Shown here: one piece after another, positions 1 to 6,603 of the stretch
How positions within the stretch are numbered: the stretch's first letter is position 1
How the letters are laid out: every line of letters starts with the position of its first letter
Notes under the pieces: generated by a model
What the model saw: the letters and a program-made list of their open reading frames with translations, nothing else
What the model was told of the DNA's origin: nothing
The model's database searches: none
Translations under genes and position numbers: made by a program
Assembly (NCBI GenBank): GCA_030152105.1
Contig: JASLIH010000433.1
Span: 1-12,468 of the forward strand
Direction: 5' to 3'
DNA length: 12,468 bases
DNA from: Actinomycetes bacterium
Lineage (GTDB): Bacteria; Actinomycetota; CALGFH01

Positions 1-687
1 CCGGCAGTCGGTGAAGACCAGCTCGGCCTGGTGCTCGTCGTACATGGTCCGCTGGCGGCGGCCGACCTCGAACCCGGGGGTGTCGGTGTCGACCAGGAAG
101 CAGCTGATGCCGCCGCGGGCGCCCTTGCCCGGGTCGGTGACGGCGAACAGGATCACGTAGTCGGCCTCGGCCCCGTGGGTGATGAAGTGCTTGCGGCCGT
201 TGATCACCCAGCCGCCGTCGTCGCGCTCGGCCCGGGTGCGGATCCGGGTCGCGTCCGACCCGGCGTCGGGCTCGGAGAGGGCGAAGCAGGCCTCCCGCTC
301 GGCCCGCATGGTCGGCTGGAGGTAGCGCTCCTGCTGCTCGGGGGTGCCGTCGAGCAGGATCGGGGTCGGGCCCTCGACGCTTGGCAGCACCCCGCCGGGC
401 ATGGCCAGCAGCAGGCCGTGGCGCATGCACTCCTCGACGCACAGGACCAGGCCCAGGTAGCCGACCCCGCCGCCGCCGGCCTCCTCGGGCATGAACAGCG
501 AGTAGTAGCCCTCGGCGGCCGAGCGCTTGCGCAGGGCCTTCTTCTCCTGCTCGAGGGCGGCGAAGGTGCCCGTCTCGGTGATCTCCTGGGCGTACAGCGC
601 TTCCTTGGGGGCGATCTCCCGCTGGATGAAGGTGCGGATCGCCTCCCGCAGCGCGACCAGCTCCTCGGGCAGTTGCACGACGGTCAT
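1..687 (-). CDS. Acyl-CoA dehydrogenase, N-terminal 229 residues (partial at left edge)
   Basis: This is a flavoenzyme of the acyl-CoA dehydrogenase family, which makes the alpha,beta double bond in an acyl-CoA and passes electrons to ETF. The frame is open from ATG at 687-685 to the window edge. The N-terminal helical domain covers about residues 1-120. The middle domain begins with the family's flavin-contact motif CFALSEPDAGSD, followed by WVINGRKHFITHG, the usual beta-domain signature. The C-terminal helical domain with the catalytic Glu lies outside the window; family members are about 380-400 aa. The start is supported by GGAGG at 698-702, 10 nt upstream of the ATG. It lies 36 nt downstream of the amidohydrolase stop on the same strand, so the two are probably co-transcribed. 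The substrate cannot be told from this half. The family call is firm. Confidence 0.93.
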   Translation of the reverse strand, partial: MTVVQLPEELVALREAIRTFIQREIAPKEALYAQEITETGTFAALEQEKKALRKRSAAEGYYSLFMPEEAGGGGVGYLGLVLCVEECMRHGLLLAMPGGVLPSVEGPTPILLDGTPEQQERYLQPTMRAEREACFALSEPDAGSDATRIRTRAERDDGGWVINGRKHFITHGAEADYVILFAVTDPGKGARGGISCFLVDTDTPGFEVGRRQRTMYDEHQAELVFTDCR

Positions 688-723
688 CCGGGCACCACCT
701 CCACTACAGACACCGCGTCCAGC

Positions 724-1920
724 CTAGACCACCCGGCGGCCGTCCTGGAACACCGCCACGGGGCGCTGGAGGCCGGTGATGTCGGCGGCGACGTCGCCGG
801 AGGCGACCAGCACGTCGGCGGCGGCCCCGGGGCGCAGGACGCCCCGGTCGGGCACGCCCAGCAGGTCGGCGGCCTCGCCGGTGGCCGCCCGCACGGCGGT
901 CAGGGTGTCGAGGCCGGCCTCGACCATGAACGCGACCTCGCGGGCCACCCCGCCGTGGGGGTTGTCGGGGGTGCCGGCGTCGGTCCCGGCGACCACCCGG
1001 ACCCCGGCCCGGACGGCAGCCTGGAACGAGGCGACCTGGGCGTCGGCGGCCGGGCGGGCCCGGTCCTTGATCCAGCCGGGCACGCTCGGGCCGCCGAGGA
1101 TCCCGTGCGGGGCCGAGAAGGTGGGCGTGTAGCGGGCCCCGGTGGAACCGAACAGCTCGATGCTGGCGTCATCAAGGAACATGCCGTGCTCGATCGAGTC
1201 GACCCCGGCCGTCAGGGCCGCCACCACCCCGCCCTCGCCGATCGCGTGGGCGGCCACGGTCAGCCCCAGCCGGTGAGCCTCGGAGACCAGGGCCTCCAGC
1301 TCCGGCTGGGTGTAGGAAGCCTCGCGGGGGTCGATGCCCATGGTCAGGACCCCGCCGGTGGCCACCACCTTGATGCAGCCGGCCCCCAGGGCCAGGTTGG
1401 CCCGGACGGCCGCCCGCATGGCGTCGGCCCCGTCGGTGACCCGGCCGATGTAGGCGATGTGGCCGCCGGTCATGGTCACGGCCGGGCCGGAGGCCAGGAC
1501 CCGCGGCCCGGCGATCGTGCCGGCCTCGACGGCCCGCCCGACCAGCACCGCCTCGGCCCCGGGGGCGCCAAGGTCGCGCACAAGGGTGACGCCCGCCTCG
1601 AGCTGGCGGCGGGCGTTGACTACGGCGGCCAGGGCCCGCTCGGCCTCGGTCCTGGGCACGTCGGCGGCCAGGTCGGGCCCGCCGCTGGCCACCAGGTGGA
1701 CGTGGACGTCGACCAGGCCGGGCAGCAGGGTCGTCCCGGGGAAGTTGAGCGACGGCGCCTGGCCGGCGTCGGAGGGGAGGCCGGCGGCCGGCCCGGCGTA
1801 GGCGACGCGGCCGCCCGACAGCAGCAGGGCGGCGTCGGGAACCGTCGGGGCGCCGGTGCCGTCGAGCAGCCGCGGGGCACGCAGCACGACGGGTCGAGGG
1901 GTCTCGGGGCCGGTGGGCAT
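724..1920 (-). CDS. Metal-dependent amidohydrolase, imidazolonepropionase/Xaa-Pro dipeptidase-like (COG1228 type)
   Basis: This 398-aa protein is a TIM-barrel metal hydrolase flanked by the usual small beta-sandwich pieces at both ends. Visible metal and catalytic residues are H73 and H75 (DVHVHL), K184 (GCIKVVATGG, the position carboxylated in binuclear members), H225 (VAAHAIGEGG), H245 (SIEHG) and D314 (GTDAGTP). All are intact, so it should be active. The Lys plus HAIG/EHG pattern fits the prolidase-like amidohydrolases better than classical HutI, but the substrate is unknown. The same frame is open further upstream, but that part overlaps hepT. ATG at 1920-1918 begins 2 nt after the hepT stop and matches where the family's N-terminal sandwich should begin. 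There is no convincing Shine-Dalgarno, so translation is probably coupled to hepT. An acyl-CoA dehydrogenase follows 36 nt later. Confidence 0.9.
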   Translation of the reverse strand: MPTGPETPRPVVLRAPRLLDGTGAPTVPDAALLLSGGRVAYAGPAAGLPSDAGQAPSLNFPGTTLLPGLVDVHVHLVASGGPDLAADVPRTEAERALAAVVNARRQLEAGVTLVRDLGAPGAEAVLVGRAVEAGTIAGPRVLASGPAVTMTGGHIAYIGRVTDGADAMRAAVRANLALGAGCIKVVATGGVLTMGIDPREASYTQPELEALVSEAHRLGLTVAAHAIGEGGVVAALTAGVDSIEHGMFLDDASIELFGSTGARYTPTFSAPHGILGGPSVPGWIKDRARPAADAQVASFQAAVRAGVRVVAGTDAGTPDNPHGGVAREVAFMVEAGLDTLTAVRAATGEAADLLGVPDRGVLRPGAAADVLVASGDVAADITGLQRPVAVFQDGRRVV

Positions 1921-1922
1921 CG

Positions 1923-2153
1923 TCAGGTGCGCTCTTCGAGCAGGTCGACAACAGCCTTCCGCGGGCCTGGCAGATCGTTCTCGACCACCGACCATACGAG
2001 AGCCAGGTCGGCCTGGAAGTACGCGTGGACGAGCCGGTTCCGCGCCTGGATCAGCTCGTCGTCCTCGAACGCCCGCCGGCCCCGGACCGCATACCGTTGA
2101 GCGCGGTCGATCGCTTCCAGGATGTCCGCCAGTCGTTCGCGATCGTCCCTCAA
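1923..2153 (-). CDS. hepT: HepT-like HEPN (DUF86) ribonuclease toxin, internally shortened
   Basis: This 76-aa protein has both ends of the HepT/DUF86 family. The N-terminus, MRDDRERLADILEAIDRAQR, matches the first helix. R38-x4-H43-x-Y45 (RNRLVHAY) is the HEPN RX4HXY motif, whose Tyr is AMPylated by the partner MntA in studied systems, and a typical tail (DLALVWSVVENDLP) follows. Family members are usually about 110-140 aa. From memory of the family, a segment of about 35-40 residues carrying the IGEA helix is missing between ELIQ and ARNRL, with the frame kept. The start is TTG at 2153-2151, inside TTGA, so it overlaps the mntA stop by 4 nt and is translationally coupled. No nearer ATG or GTG restores the N-terminal match. 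It may be a minimal toxin or a decayed, inactive one. The family call is good; activity is uncertain. Confidence 0.8.
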   Translation of the reverse strand: MRDDRERLADILEAIDRAQRYAVRGRRAFEDDELIQARNRLVHAYFQADLALVWSVVENDLPGPRKAVVDLLEERT

Positions 2154-2461
2154 AGTGGGACGGCCTCGGCGAGGACACGCGGCCGGATGCGGTCCTTCAG
2201 GCTGGCGACGGTGGCGACGTCGACCTGCGAGCCGAGGAGTTCCCGAAGGTCCAGCTCCAACCCGATGAGGTCGAGCAGGCTCCTGTCCGCATCGAACTCG
2301 ACCAAGAGGTCGAGGTCGCTCCCCGGGTGGGCGTCACCGCGGGCGACGGAGCCGAAGACCCGCACATTGCTGGCGCGGTAGCGCTTGGTGAGGGGGAGGA
2401 TGTCGACACGCTGGCGGCGGATCGAGTCGATATCGAGCGGCTCGCCCCGTCCCGCGCTCAT
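2150..2461 (-). CDS. mntA: MntA-like minimal nucleotidyltransferase antitoxin
   Basis: This 103-aa protein is a minimal nucleotidyltransferase of the DNA polymerase beta superfamily. The diagnostic GSX10DXD motif is complete: G37-S38 (FGSVARGD), then D49 and D51 (SDLDLLVEF). A third acidic residue is probably the Asp in GSQVDVAT, about residue 85. In known MntA/HepT pairs this enzyme transfers AMP to the Tyr of the HEPN RX4HXY motif and so neutralises the toxin. ATG at 2461-2459 is preceded by GGAGGAAGG, about 3 nt upstream and a strong ribosome binding site. The same frame is open further upstream, but that part is only a translation of the tRNA-Leu gene and was excluded. The stop overlaps the hepT start by 4 nt. 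It sits 28 nt downstream of tRNA-Leu with no terminator visible between them. Confidence 0.87.
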   Translation of the reverse strand: MSAGRGEPLDIDSIRRQRVDILPLTKRYRASNVRVFGSVARGDAHPGSDLDLLVEFDADRSLLDLIGLELDLRELLGSQVDVATVASLKDRIRPRVLAEAVPL

Positions 2462-2489
2462 GACCTTCCTCCGGTTCCGGGGTGGAGTG

Positions 2490-2573
<84 letters not shown>

Positions 2574-2590
2574 AGGGGAATCGAGGGCGG

Positions 2591-2596
2591 ATTGTA
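2591..2596 (-). promoter_or_regulatory. Putative extended -10 of the tRNA-Leu promoter
   Basis: On the minus strand the sequence reads TGCTACAAT: a TGN extension followed by the hexamer TACAAT (2596-2591), 17 nt before the mature tRNA 5' end. That is the right distance for a short leader. No good -35 hexamer was found at 16-18 bp, which is tolerable for an extended -10. The same transcript may continue into mntA-hepT, since nothing resembling a terminator follows the tRNA. Confidence 0.45.
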
Positions 2597-2650
2597 GCAC
2601 GGCCGTGACCACCCGAGCCCGGGAACCCGCTGGTCACCGACTAGAGTGGG

Positions 2651-2675
2651 TACACTGCCGCGAGCCGGTTCGCGG
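2651..2675 (+). promoter_or_regulatory. Putative promoter and hairpin upstream of fhaA
   Basis: The sequence TACACT at 2651-2656 is a plausible -10 hexamer for the fhaA-pknB transcript. It would start near 2663 and give a leader of about 55 nt. The -35 side is poor: TGGTCA at 2631-2636 is only 14 bp away. A perfect inverted repeat, CCGCGA (2658-2663) and TCGCGG (2670-2675) with a 6-nt loop, lies just behind the hexamer at the expected start point. It could be an operator or a 5' leader hairpin. This is inferred from sequence only. Confidence 0.33.
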
Positions 2676-2717
2676 AGTGGTTGCTGAGTAGGGAAGGAGT
2701 GCCCGAGGGCTCGGACG

Positions 2718-3491
2718 ATGAGGATCTTGCGGGACTTCGAGCGGCGCCTCGAGGGCGCGGTGGAAGGGCTGTTCGCGCGCGCCTTCCGCTCCGGGGTGCA
2801 GCCCGTCGAGCTGGGCAAGCGCCTGGTCCGGGAGGTGGAGGACGGGCGCACGGTCGGGGTGAACCGGGTGTACGTGCCCAACGTGTACGTCTACCAGCTG
2901 TCGCCCGGCGACCGGGAGCGCTTCGCCGACTACGAGGTGGCGCTCGGCCAGGAGCTGGCCGCCCTGGCCGTGGACACGGCCCGGGAGCGCGACTGGGCCA
3001 TGCTGGGGCCGGCCCGGATCGAGTTCGAGACGGCCGACGACCTGGAGGTGGGCCGCTTCCGCCTTGAGAGCCGGGTCGAGGCCGACGAGCAGGAGCGGGA
3101 CTACGCCGCCGCCGGCCCGGCCGGCGCGGCCGCCGCCCAGCCGGTCGGCCCCCACACCGCCATGCTCCCCGGCCAGCGCCCCCGGCCCAAGGTGCAGGCC
3201 CCGGCCAGCCTGGTCCTGGTCCAGGGCGGCCAGCCGATCCGGACCTGGCCGCTGGCCACCGCCGAGATCTCGATCGGCCGGGCCGAGCAGTCCGACATCC
3301 CCCTGGCCGACCCGGGCGTGTCCCGCAACCACGCCCGGGTGGTCCGCGAGGGCGACGACTTCATCGTCGAGGACCTCCGCTCGACCAACGGCACCGAGGT
3401 CAACGGCCAGCCGGTCCGGCGCCGCCGCCTGGCCAACGGCGACATGCTGAAGCTGGCCAGCTCGACCCTCCAGTTCCGGCGGGAGGGCTGA
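2718..3491 (+). CDS. fhaA: FhaA: DUF3662 plus C-terminal FHA domain protein, compact form
   Basis: This 257-aa protein has two recognisable parts. Residues 1 to about 125 are the actinobacterial DUF3662/FhaA N-terminal domain (MRILRDFERRLEGAVEGLFA, then VQPVELGKRLVREVEDGR). Residues about 160-257 are an FHA domain with its phosphothreonine-binding residues in GRAEQSDI, VSRNHARV and RSTNGTEVNG. FhaA reads phosphorylated partners of PknB and, in mycobacteria, is linked to regulation of peptidoglycan precursor export and synthesis through MviN. The joining segment is only about 35 residues of Ala/Pro/Gly-rich sequence, against a very long linker in the 527-aa M. tuberculosis protein. ATG at 2718 gives the conserved N-terminus and follows GAGGG at 2705-2709. 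It is the first gene of the cluster, and its stop overlaps fhaB by one base (TGATG). Confidence 0.93.
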   Translation: MRILRDFERRLEGAVEGLFARAFRSGVQPVELGKRLVREVEDGRTVGVNRVYVPNVYVYQLSPGDRERFADYEVALGQELAALAVDTARERDWAMLGPARIEFETADDLEVGRFRLESRVEADEQERDYAAAGPAGAAAAQPVGPHTAMLPGQRPRPKVQAPASLVLVQGGQPIRTWPLATAEISIGRAEQSDIPLADPGVSRNHARVVREGDDFIVEDLRSTNGTEVNGQPVRRRRLANGDMLKLASSTLQFRREG

Positions 3492-3967
3492 TGCCGCCGA
3501 TCTTCCTGCTCCTGGTCAAGATCGCCTTCCTGGTCATCCTGTACCTGTTCGTTGCTCGGGCCGTCAGGGCGGTGACCCTGGACGTGTTCGGGCCGAGGGC
3601 CGAGCGCCGCCGGGCCCGGCCGGCCCGGGCCCCCACCCGCCCGGTGCCACGGTCCGGCGGGCCGGGGCGGCCGGCCCGGCGCCTGCCACGCGAGCTGGTG
3701 GTGACCGACGAGGGCGGCCGGCGCACCGTCCCGCTCAAGGAGTCGCTGACCGTCGGGCGGGCCGCCACCTGCGACATCGCCATCCGCGACACCTACGTTT
3801 CCAACGTGCACGCTCGCATCTACCAGCGGGACGGGTCGTGGTGGCTGGAGGACCTCGGCTCCACCAACGGCACCTACATGAACCGGACCCGGGTGCAGCA
3901 GCCCACCGCCATCGGCCCCGGGGACGAGGTCAAGATGGGCAAGGCCACCCTGGAGCTGCGCCGCTGA
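3491..3967 (+). CDS. fhaB: FhaB (FipA): membrane-anchored FHA domain protein
   Basis: This 158-aa protein begins with one hydrophobic helix (residues about 3-23, IFLLLVKIAFLVILYLFVA). A basic, Pro/Arg-rich linker follows (about 35-70), then one C-terminal FHA domain (about 75-158). The FHA residues are visible in LTVGRAATCDI, YVSNVHARI and LGSTNGTYMN, so phosphothreonine binding should be intact. In mycobacteria FhaB/FipA is a PknB-pathway adaptor linking phosphorylation to the division machinery. Its length matches the M. tuberculosis protein (155 aa, from memory). The start shares one base with the fhaA stop and its own stop shares one base with the pstP start, so all three are translationally coupled. 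The basic linker is likely to lie near the membrane on the cytoplasmic side (inference). Confidence 0.93.
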   Translation: MPPIFLLLVKIAFLVILYLFVARAVRAVTLDVFGPRAERRRARPARAPTRPVPRSGGPGRPARRLPRELVVTDEGGRRTVPLKESLTVGRAATCDIAIRDTYVSNVHARIYQRDGSWWLEDLGSTNGTYMNRTRVQQPTAIGPGDEVKMGKATLELRR

Positions 3968-5250
3968 TGCGCCTGGTATTCGCCGCCGCCACCGACGTCG
4001 GTCGGATGCGCAAGAACAACGAGGACAGCTACCTCAGCTCCAAGCCGGTGGCCGCGGTCGCCGACGGCATGGGCGGCCACAGCGCTGGCGAGGTGGCCAG
4101 CGCCATCGCCATCGAGGAGCTGGCCGCCCTGGGCCGGCGGGGGCCGTGGGCGAACGAGACCGACGCCACCGACGACCTCAAGCAGGCGATCCTGCGGGCC
4201 AACCGGCGCATCCGGGAGATGGCGGCCAGCGACCGCAAGCTGAACGGCATGGGCACCACCCTGGTCGCCCTGCTCGAGGACGGCGACATGGTGCACGTGG
4301 CCAACGTCGGCGACTCGCGCGGCTACCTGCTCCGCCAGGGCGAGCTGTCGCAGGTCACGGTCGACCATTCGCTGGTCCAGGAGCTGGTCGACGACGGGCG
4401 GCTGTCGCCCGAGGACGCCGAGCGTCACCCCCAGCGCAGCGTCATCACCCGCGCCCTCGGGATCGACCCCGAGGTCGAGTTCGACCTGTTCACCTACAAG
4501 CTCCTGGTCGGCGACCGGCTGCTGCTGTGCTCGGACGGCCTTTCGGACGTGGTCGAACCGGCCCAGATCCGCAAGGTCCTGCTGCGGGTGCGCAGTGCCC
4601 AGCGGGCGGCCCGGGAGCTGGTCACGGTCGCCAACGACCAGGGCGGCCCGGACAACATCACCGTGATCGTGGTCGACGCCGTCGACGACGCGACGGCCGA
4701 GGCCGAGGAGGACGGCGGCGACACCACCGGCGACCTGGCCGCCGGGTCGGCCACCGGGGCCCTGCCGCTGGTGGGCGACGCCGAGCTGGACGGCGACCGC
4801 CGGGCCGGCAGCGGGCGCGCCGCCCGGGCGGCCAAGGACCGCTCGCTGGCCATGCACCGCCGTCTCCAGCGGGTGCTGATCGCCGGGATCGTGGTCGTGG
4901 CGCTTGCCGTGCTCCTGGTCGGCGGGCGCGGCTTCCTGATGAGCCGCTACTGGGTCGGGTTCGACGGCGACACCGTGGCCGTGTTCCAGGGGGTCCCCGG
5001 GAACGTGGCCGGGATCCGGTTCTCGCGCCTGGTCGAGCGCAGCCCGGTCACCCGGGCCCAGGTGCCGCCCGGGTACGCCGCCCGGCTGGATGACGGGGTC
5101 CAGGCAGACGACCTTGCCGACGCCCGCAACATCGCCCTGTGCGCCCCCCAGGTGTTCAGCCCCGACGGCTGCACCGGGGCGCCGGCGACCACGGCCACGC
5201 CGACCACGGCGGCCGCGACCACCACCAGCACCCGGGCCCCGGGGGGCTGA
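3967..5250 (+). CDS. pstP: PstP: PP2C-family Ser/Thr protein phosphatase, membrane bound
   Basis: This 427-aa protein is the phosphatase that reverses PknB signalling. The cytoplasmic PP2C domain (about 1-240) has the metal ligands D33 (VADGMGGHSAGE), D190 (CSDGLSD) and D229 (GGPDNITVIVV), with D20 in NNEDSY and the conserved VGDSRGYLLR. An acidic and Ala/Gly-rich juxtamembrane stretch follows. One membrane helix sits at about 302-323 (VLIAGIVVVALAVLLVGG), then an outer segment of about 100 residues (YWVGFDGDTVAVFQGVPG) with two Cys (CAPQVFSPDGC) that could pair. The end is Thr-rich (TTATPTTAAATTT), like the tail of the PknB here. The frame is open upstream, but ATG at 3967 overlaps the fhaB stop by one base and gives the family N-terminus MRLVFAAATDVGRMRKNNED. 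The M. tuberculosis protein is longer (514 aa, from memory). Confidence 0.95.
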   Translation: MRLVFAAATDVGRMRKNNEDSYLSSKPVAAVADGMGGHSAGEVASAIAIEELAALGRRGPWANETDATDDLKQAILRANRRIREMAASDRKLNGMGTTLVALLEDGDMVHVANVGDSRGYLLRQGELSQVTVDHSLVQELVDDGRLSPEDAERHPQRSVITRALGIDPEVEFDLFTYKLLVGDRLLLCSDGLSDVVEPAQIRKVLLRVRSAQRAARELVTVANDQGGPDNITVIVVDAVDDATAEAEEDGGDTTGDLAAGSATGALPLVGDAELDGDRRAGSGRAARAAKDRSLAMHRRLQRVLIAGIVVVALAVLLVGGRGFLMSRYWVGFDGDTVAVFQGVPGNVAGIRFSRLVERSPVTRAQVPPGYAARLDDGVQADDLADARNIALCAPQVFSPDGCTGAPATTATPTTAAATTTSTRAPGG

Positions 5251-5253
5251 TCG

Positions 5254-6603
5254 GTGGAGTCCCGCCGCAATGTCGAGCTGTCTCTGCTGCTCCTGGCCCT
5301 GATCCTGTCGGTCGGGGCGTATGTGATCGTCGGGCTGGCCGCCGACAACGAGGTGCCGTCGGGCAGCGCCGGCTACGGCGCCACCCTGGCCGGCCTGTTC
5401 CTCGGCGCCCACATGGTGCTGCGCTGGAAGGCCCCGCAGGCCGACCCGATCCTGCTCCCGGGGGCGGCCCTGCTCAACGGCCTCGGCCTGGTCATGGTCC
5501 GCCGGCTCGACTACGCCGAGGCGGCCAAGGACAACTACCGGCCCGAGGCGCCGGCCCAGGCCCTGTGGACGGTGCTCGGGGTGGCCGTGTTCGTGGCCGT
5601 GATCCTGGTCGTCCGCGACCACCGGTTGCTCGACCGCTACCGCTACAGCTGGCTGCTGCTGGGCGTGGTCCTGCTCATGCTGCCGGTGCTGCCGGTGCTC
5701 GGGCGGGAGATCAACGGCGCCCGGCTGTGGGTGCGCATCGGCCCGTTCTCCGGCCAGCCGGCCGAGGCGGCCAAGATCGCCCTGGTGGTGTTCCTGGCCG
5801 CCTACCTGGCCGAGCGCAAGGAGCTGCTGGCCACCGCCACCTACCGGGCCGGGCCGTTCCTGCTGCCCGAGATCAAGTACTTCATGCCCCTGCTGCTGGC
5901 CTGGGCGGCCAGCCTGTTCGTGCTCTTCTTCGAGAAGGACCTCGGCTCCAGCCTGCTGTTCTTCGGGGTGTTCGTGATCCTGGTGTACGTGGCCACGGGA
6001 CGCTTCTCGTACGTGGCCACCGGGCTCGCCCTGTTCGTCAGCGGCGCCGTGATCGCCTACAACCTGTTCGGCCACGTCCAGGTCCGGGTGGCGACCTGGC
6101 TGGACGTCTGGAAGTACTACAACGACCGCGGGTTCCAGCTCGCCCAGGGGCTGTTCGCCCTGGCCACCGGGGGGATCCTCGGGCAGGGCTGGAACCAGGG
6201 CCGGCCCGACTTCATCCCCTTCGCCTCGACCGACTTCATCTTCGCCGCCTTCGGGGAGGAGCTCGGCCTGCTCGGGGTCACGGCCATGCTGCTGGTGTAC
6301 CTCCTGATGGTGTTCCGGGGGCTGCGGATCGCCCTGGCCGCCCCCGACGACTTCGGCAAGCTGCTGGCCGTCGGGCTGGTGACCAGCTTCGCCCTCCAGG
6401 TGTTCGTGATCGTCGGCGGGGTCACCCGGCTGATCCCCCTCACCGGCATCACCCTGCCGTTCGTGAGCTTCGGCGGCTCCAGCCTGCTGGCCAACTACGC
6501 CCTGATCGCGCTGCTGTGCCGGATCTCGGACGAGGGCACGCCGGCCCCGGCCGGCCGGCCGGCCGCCCCCGCCGACACCGGGGAGGTGACGGTCGTCCGA
6601 TGA
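5254..6603 (+). CDS. rodA: RodA/FtsW-family SEDS peptidoglycan glycosyltransferase
   Basis: This 449-aa polytopic membrane protein of the FtsW/RodA/SpoVE family polymerises lipid II into glycan strands with a partner class B PBP, here PbpA. About 12 hydrophobic segments can be counted, starting at residues 8-29. Conserved family blocks are present: EKDLGSSLLFFG with D229 (the position of the essential SEDS Asp), the loop ending STDFIFAAFGEELGLLG, and PFVSFGGSSLLANY near the last helices. The C-terminus is a short Pro/Ala-rich cytoplasmic tail. Start is GTG at 5254, three bases after the pstP stop; the upstream Shine-Dalgarno is poor (a G run at 5241-5246), so coupling is likely. The stop overlaps the pbpA start in ATGA. 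I chose RodA over FtsW because of its place between pstP and pbpA. Confidence 0.94.
   Translation: MESRRNVELSLLLLALILSVGAYVIVGLAADNEVPSGSAGYGATLAGLFLGAHMVLRWKAPQADPILLPGAALLNGLGLVMVRRLDYAEAAKDNYRPEAPAQALWTVLGVAVFVAVILVVRDHRLLDRYRYSWLLLGVVLLMLPVLPVLGREINGARLWVRIGPFSGQPAEAAKIALVVFLAAYLAERKELLATATYRAGPFLLPEIKYFMPLLLAWAASLFVLFFEKDLGSSLLFFGVFVILVYVATGRFSYVATGLALFVSGAVIAYNLFGHVQVRVATWLDVWKYYNDRGFQLAQGLFALATGGILGQGWNQGRPDFIPFASTDFIFAAFGEELGLLGVTAMLLVYLLMVFRGLRIALAAPDDFGKLLAVGLVTSFALQVFVIVGGVTRLIPLTGITLPFVSFGGSSLLANYALIALLCRISDEGTPAPAGRPAAPADTGEVTVVR

Noticed and set aside
31..2100. A 689-codon open frame on the plus strand
   Set aside because: It lies antisense to the acyl-CoA dehydrogenase, amidohydrolase and hepT, which have clear motifs. 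Its Gly/Asp/Gln/His-rich composition is the usual shadow of GC-rich genes.
2621..2650. GGGAAC at 2621-2626 as an ECF sigma factor -35 for fhaA
   Set aside because: No matching GTT-type -10 is found at 15-18 bp downstream.
3874..6075. A 733-codon open frame on the minus strand
   Set aside because: It is antisense to fhaB, pstP and rodA, all with full family motifs, and has low-complexity shadow composition.
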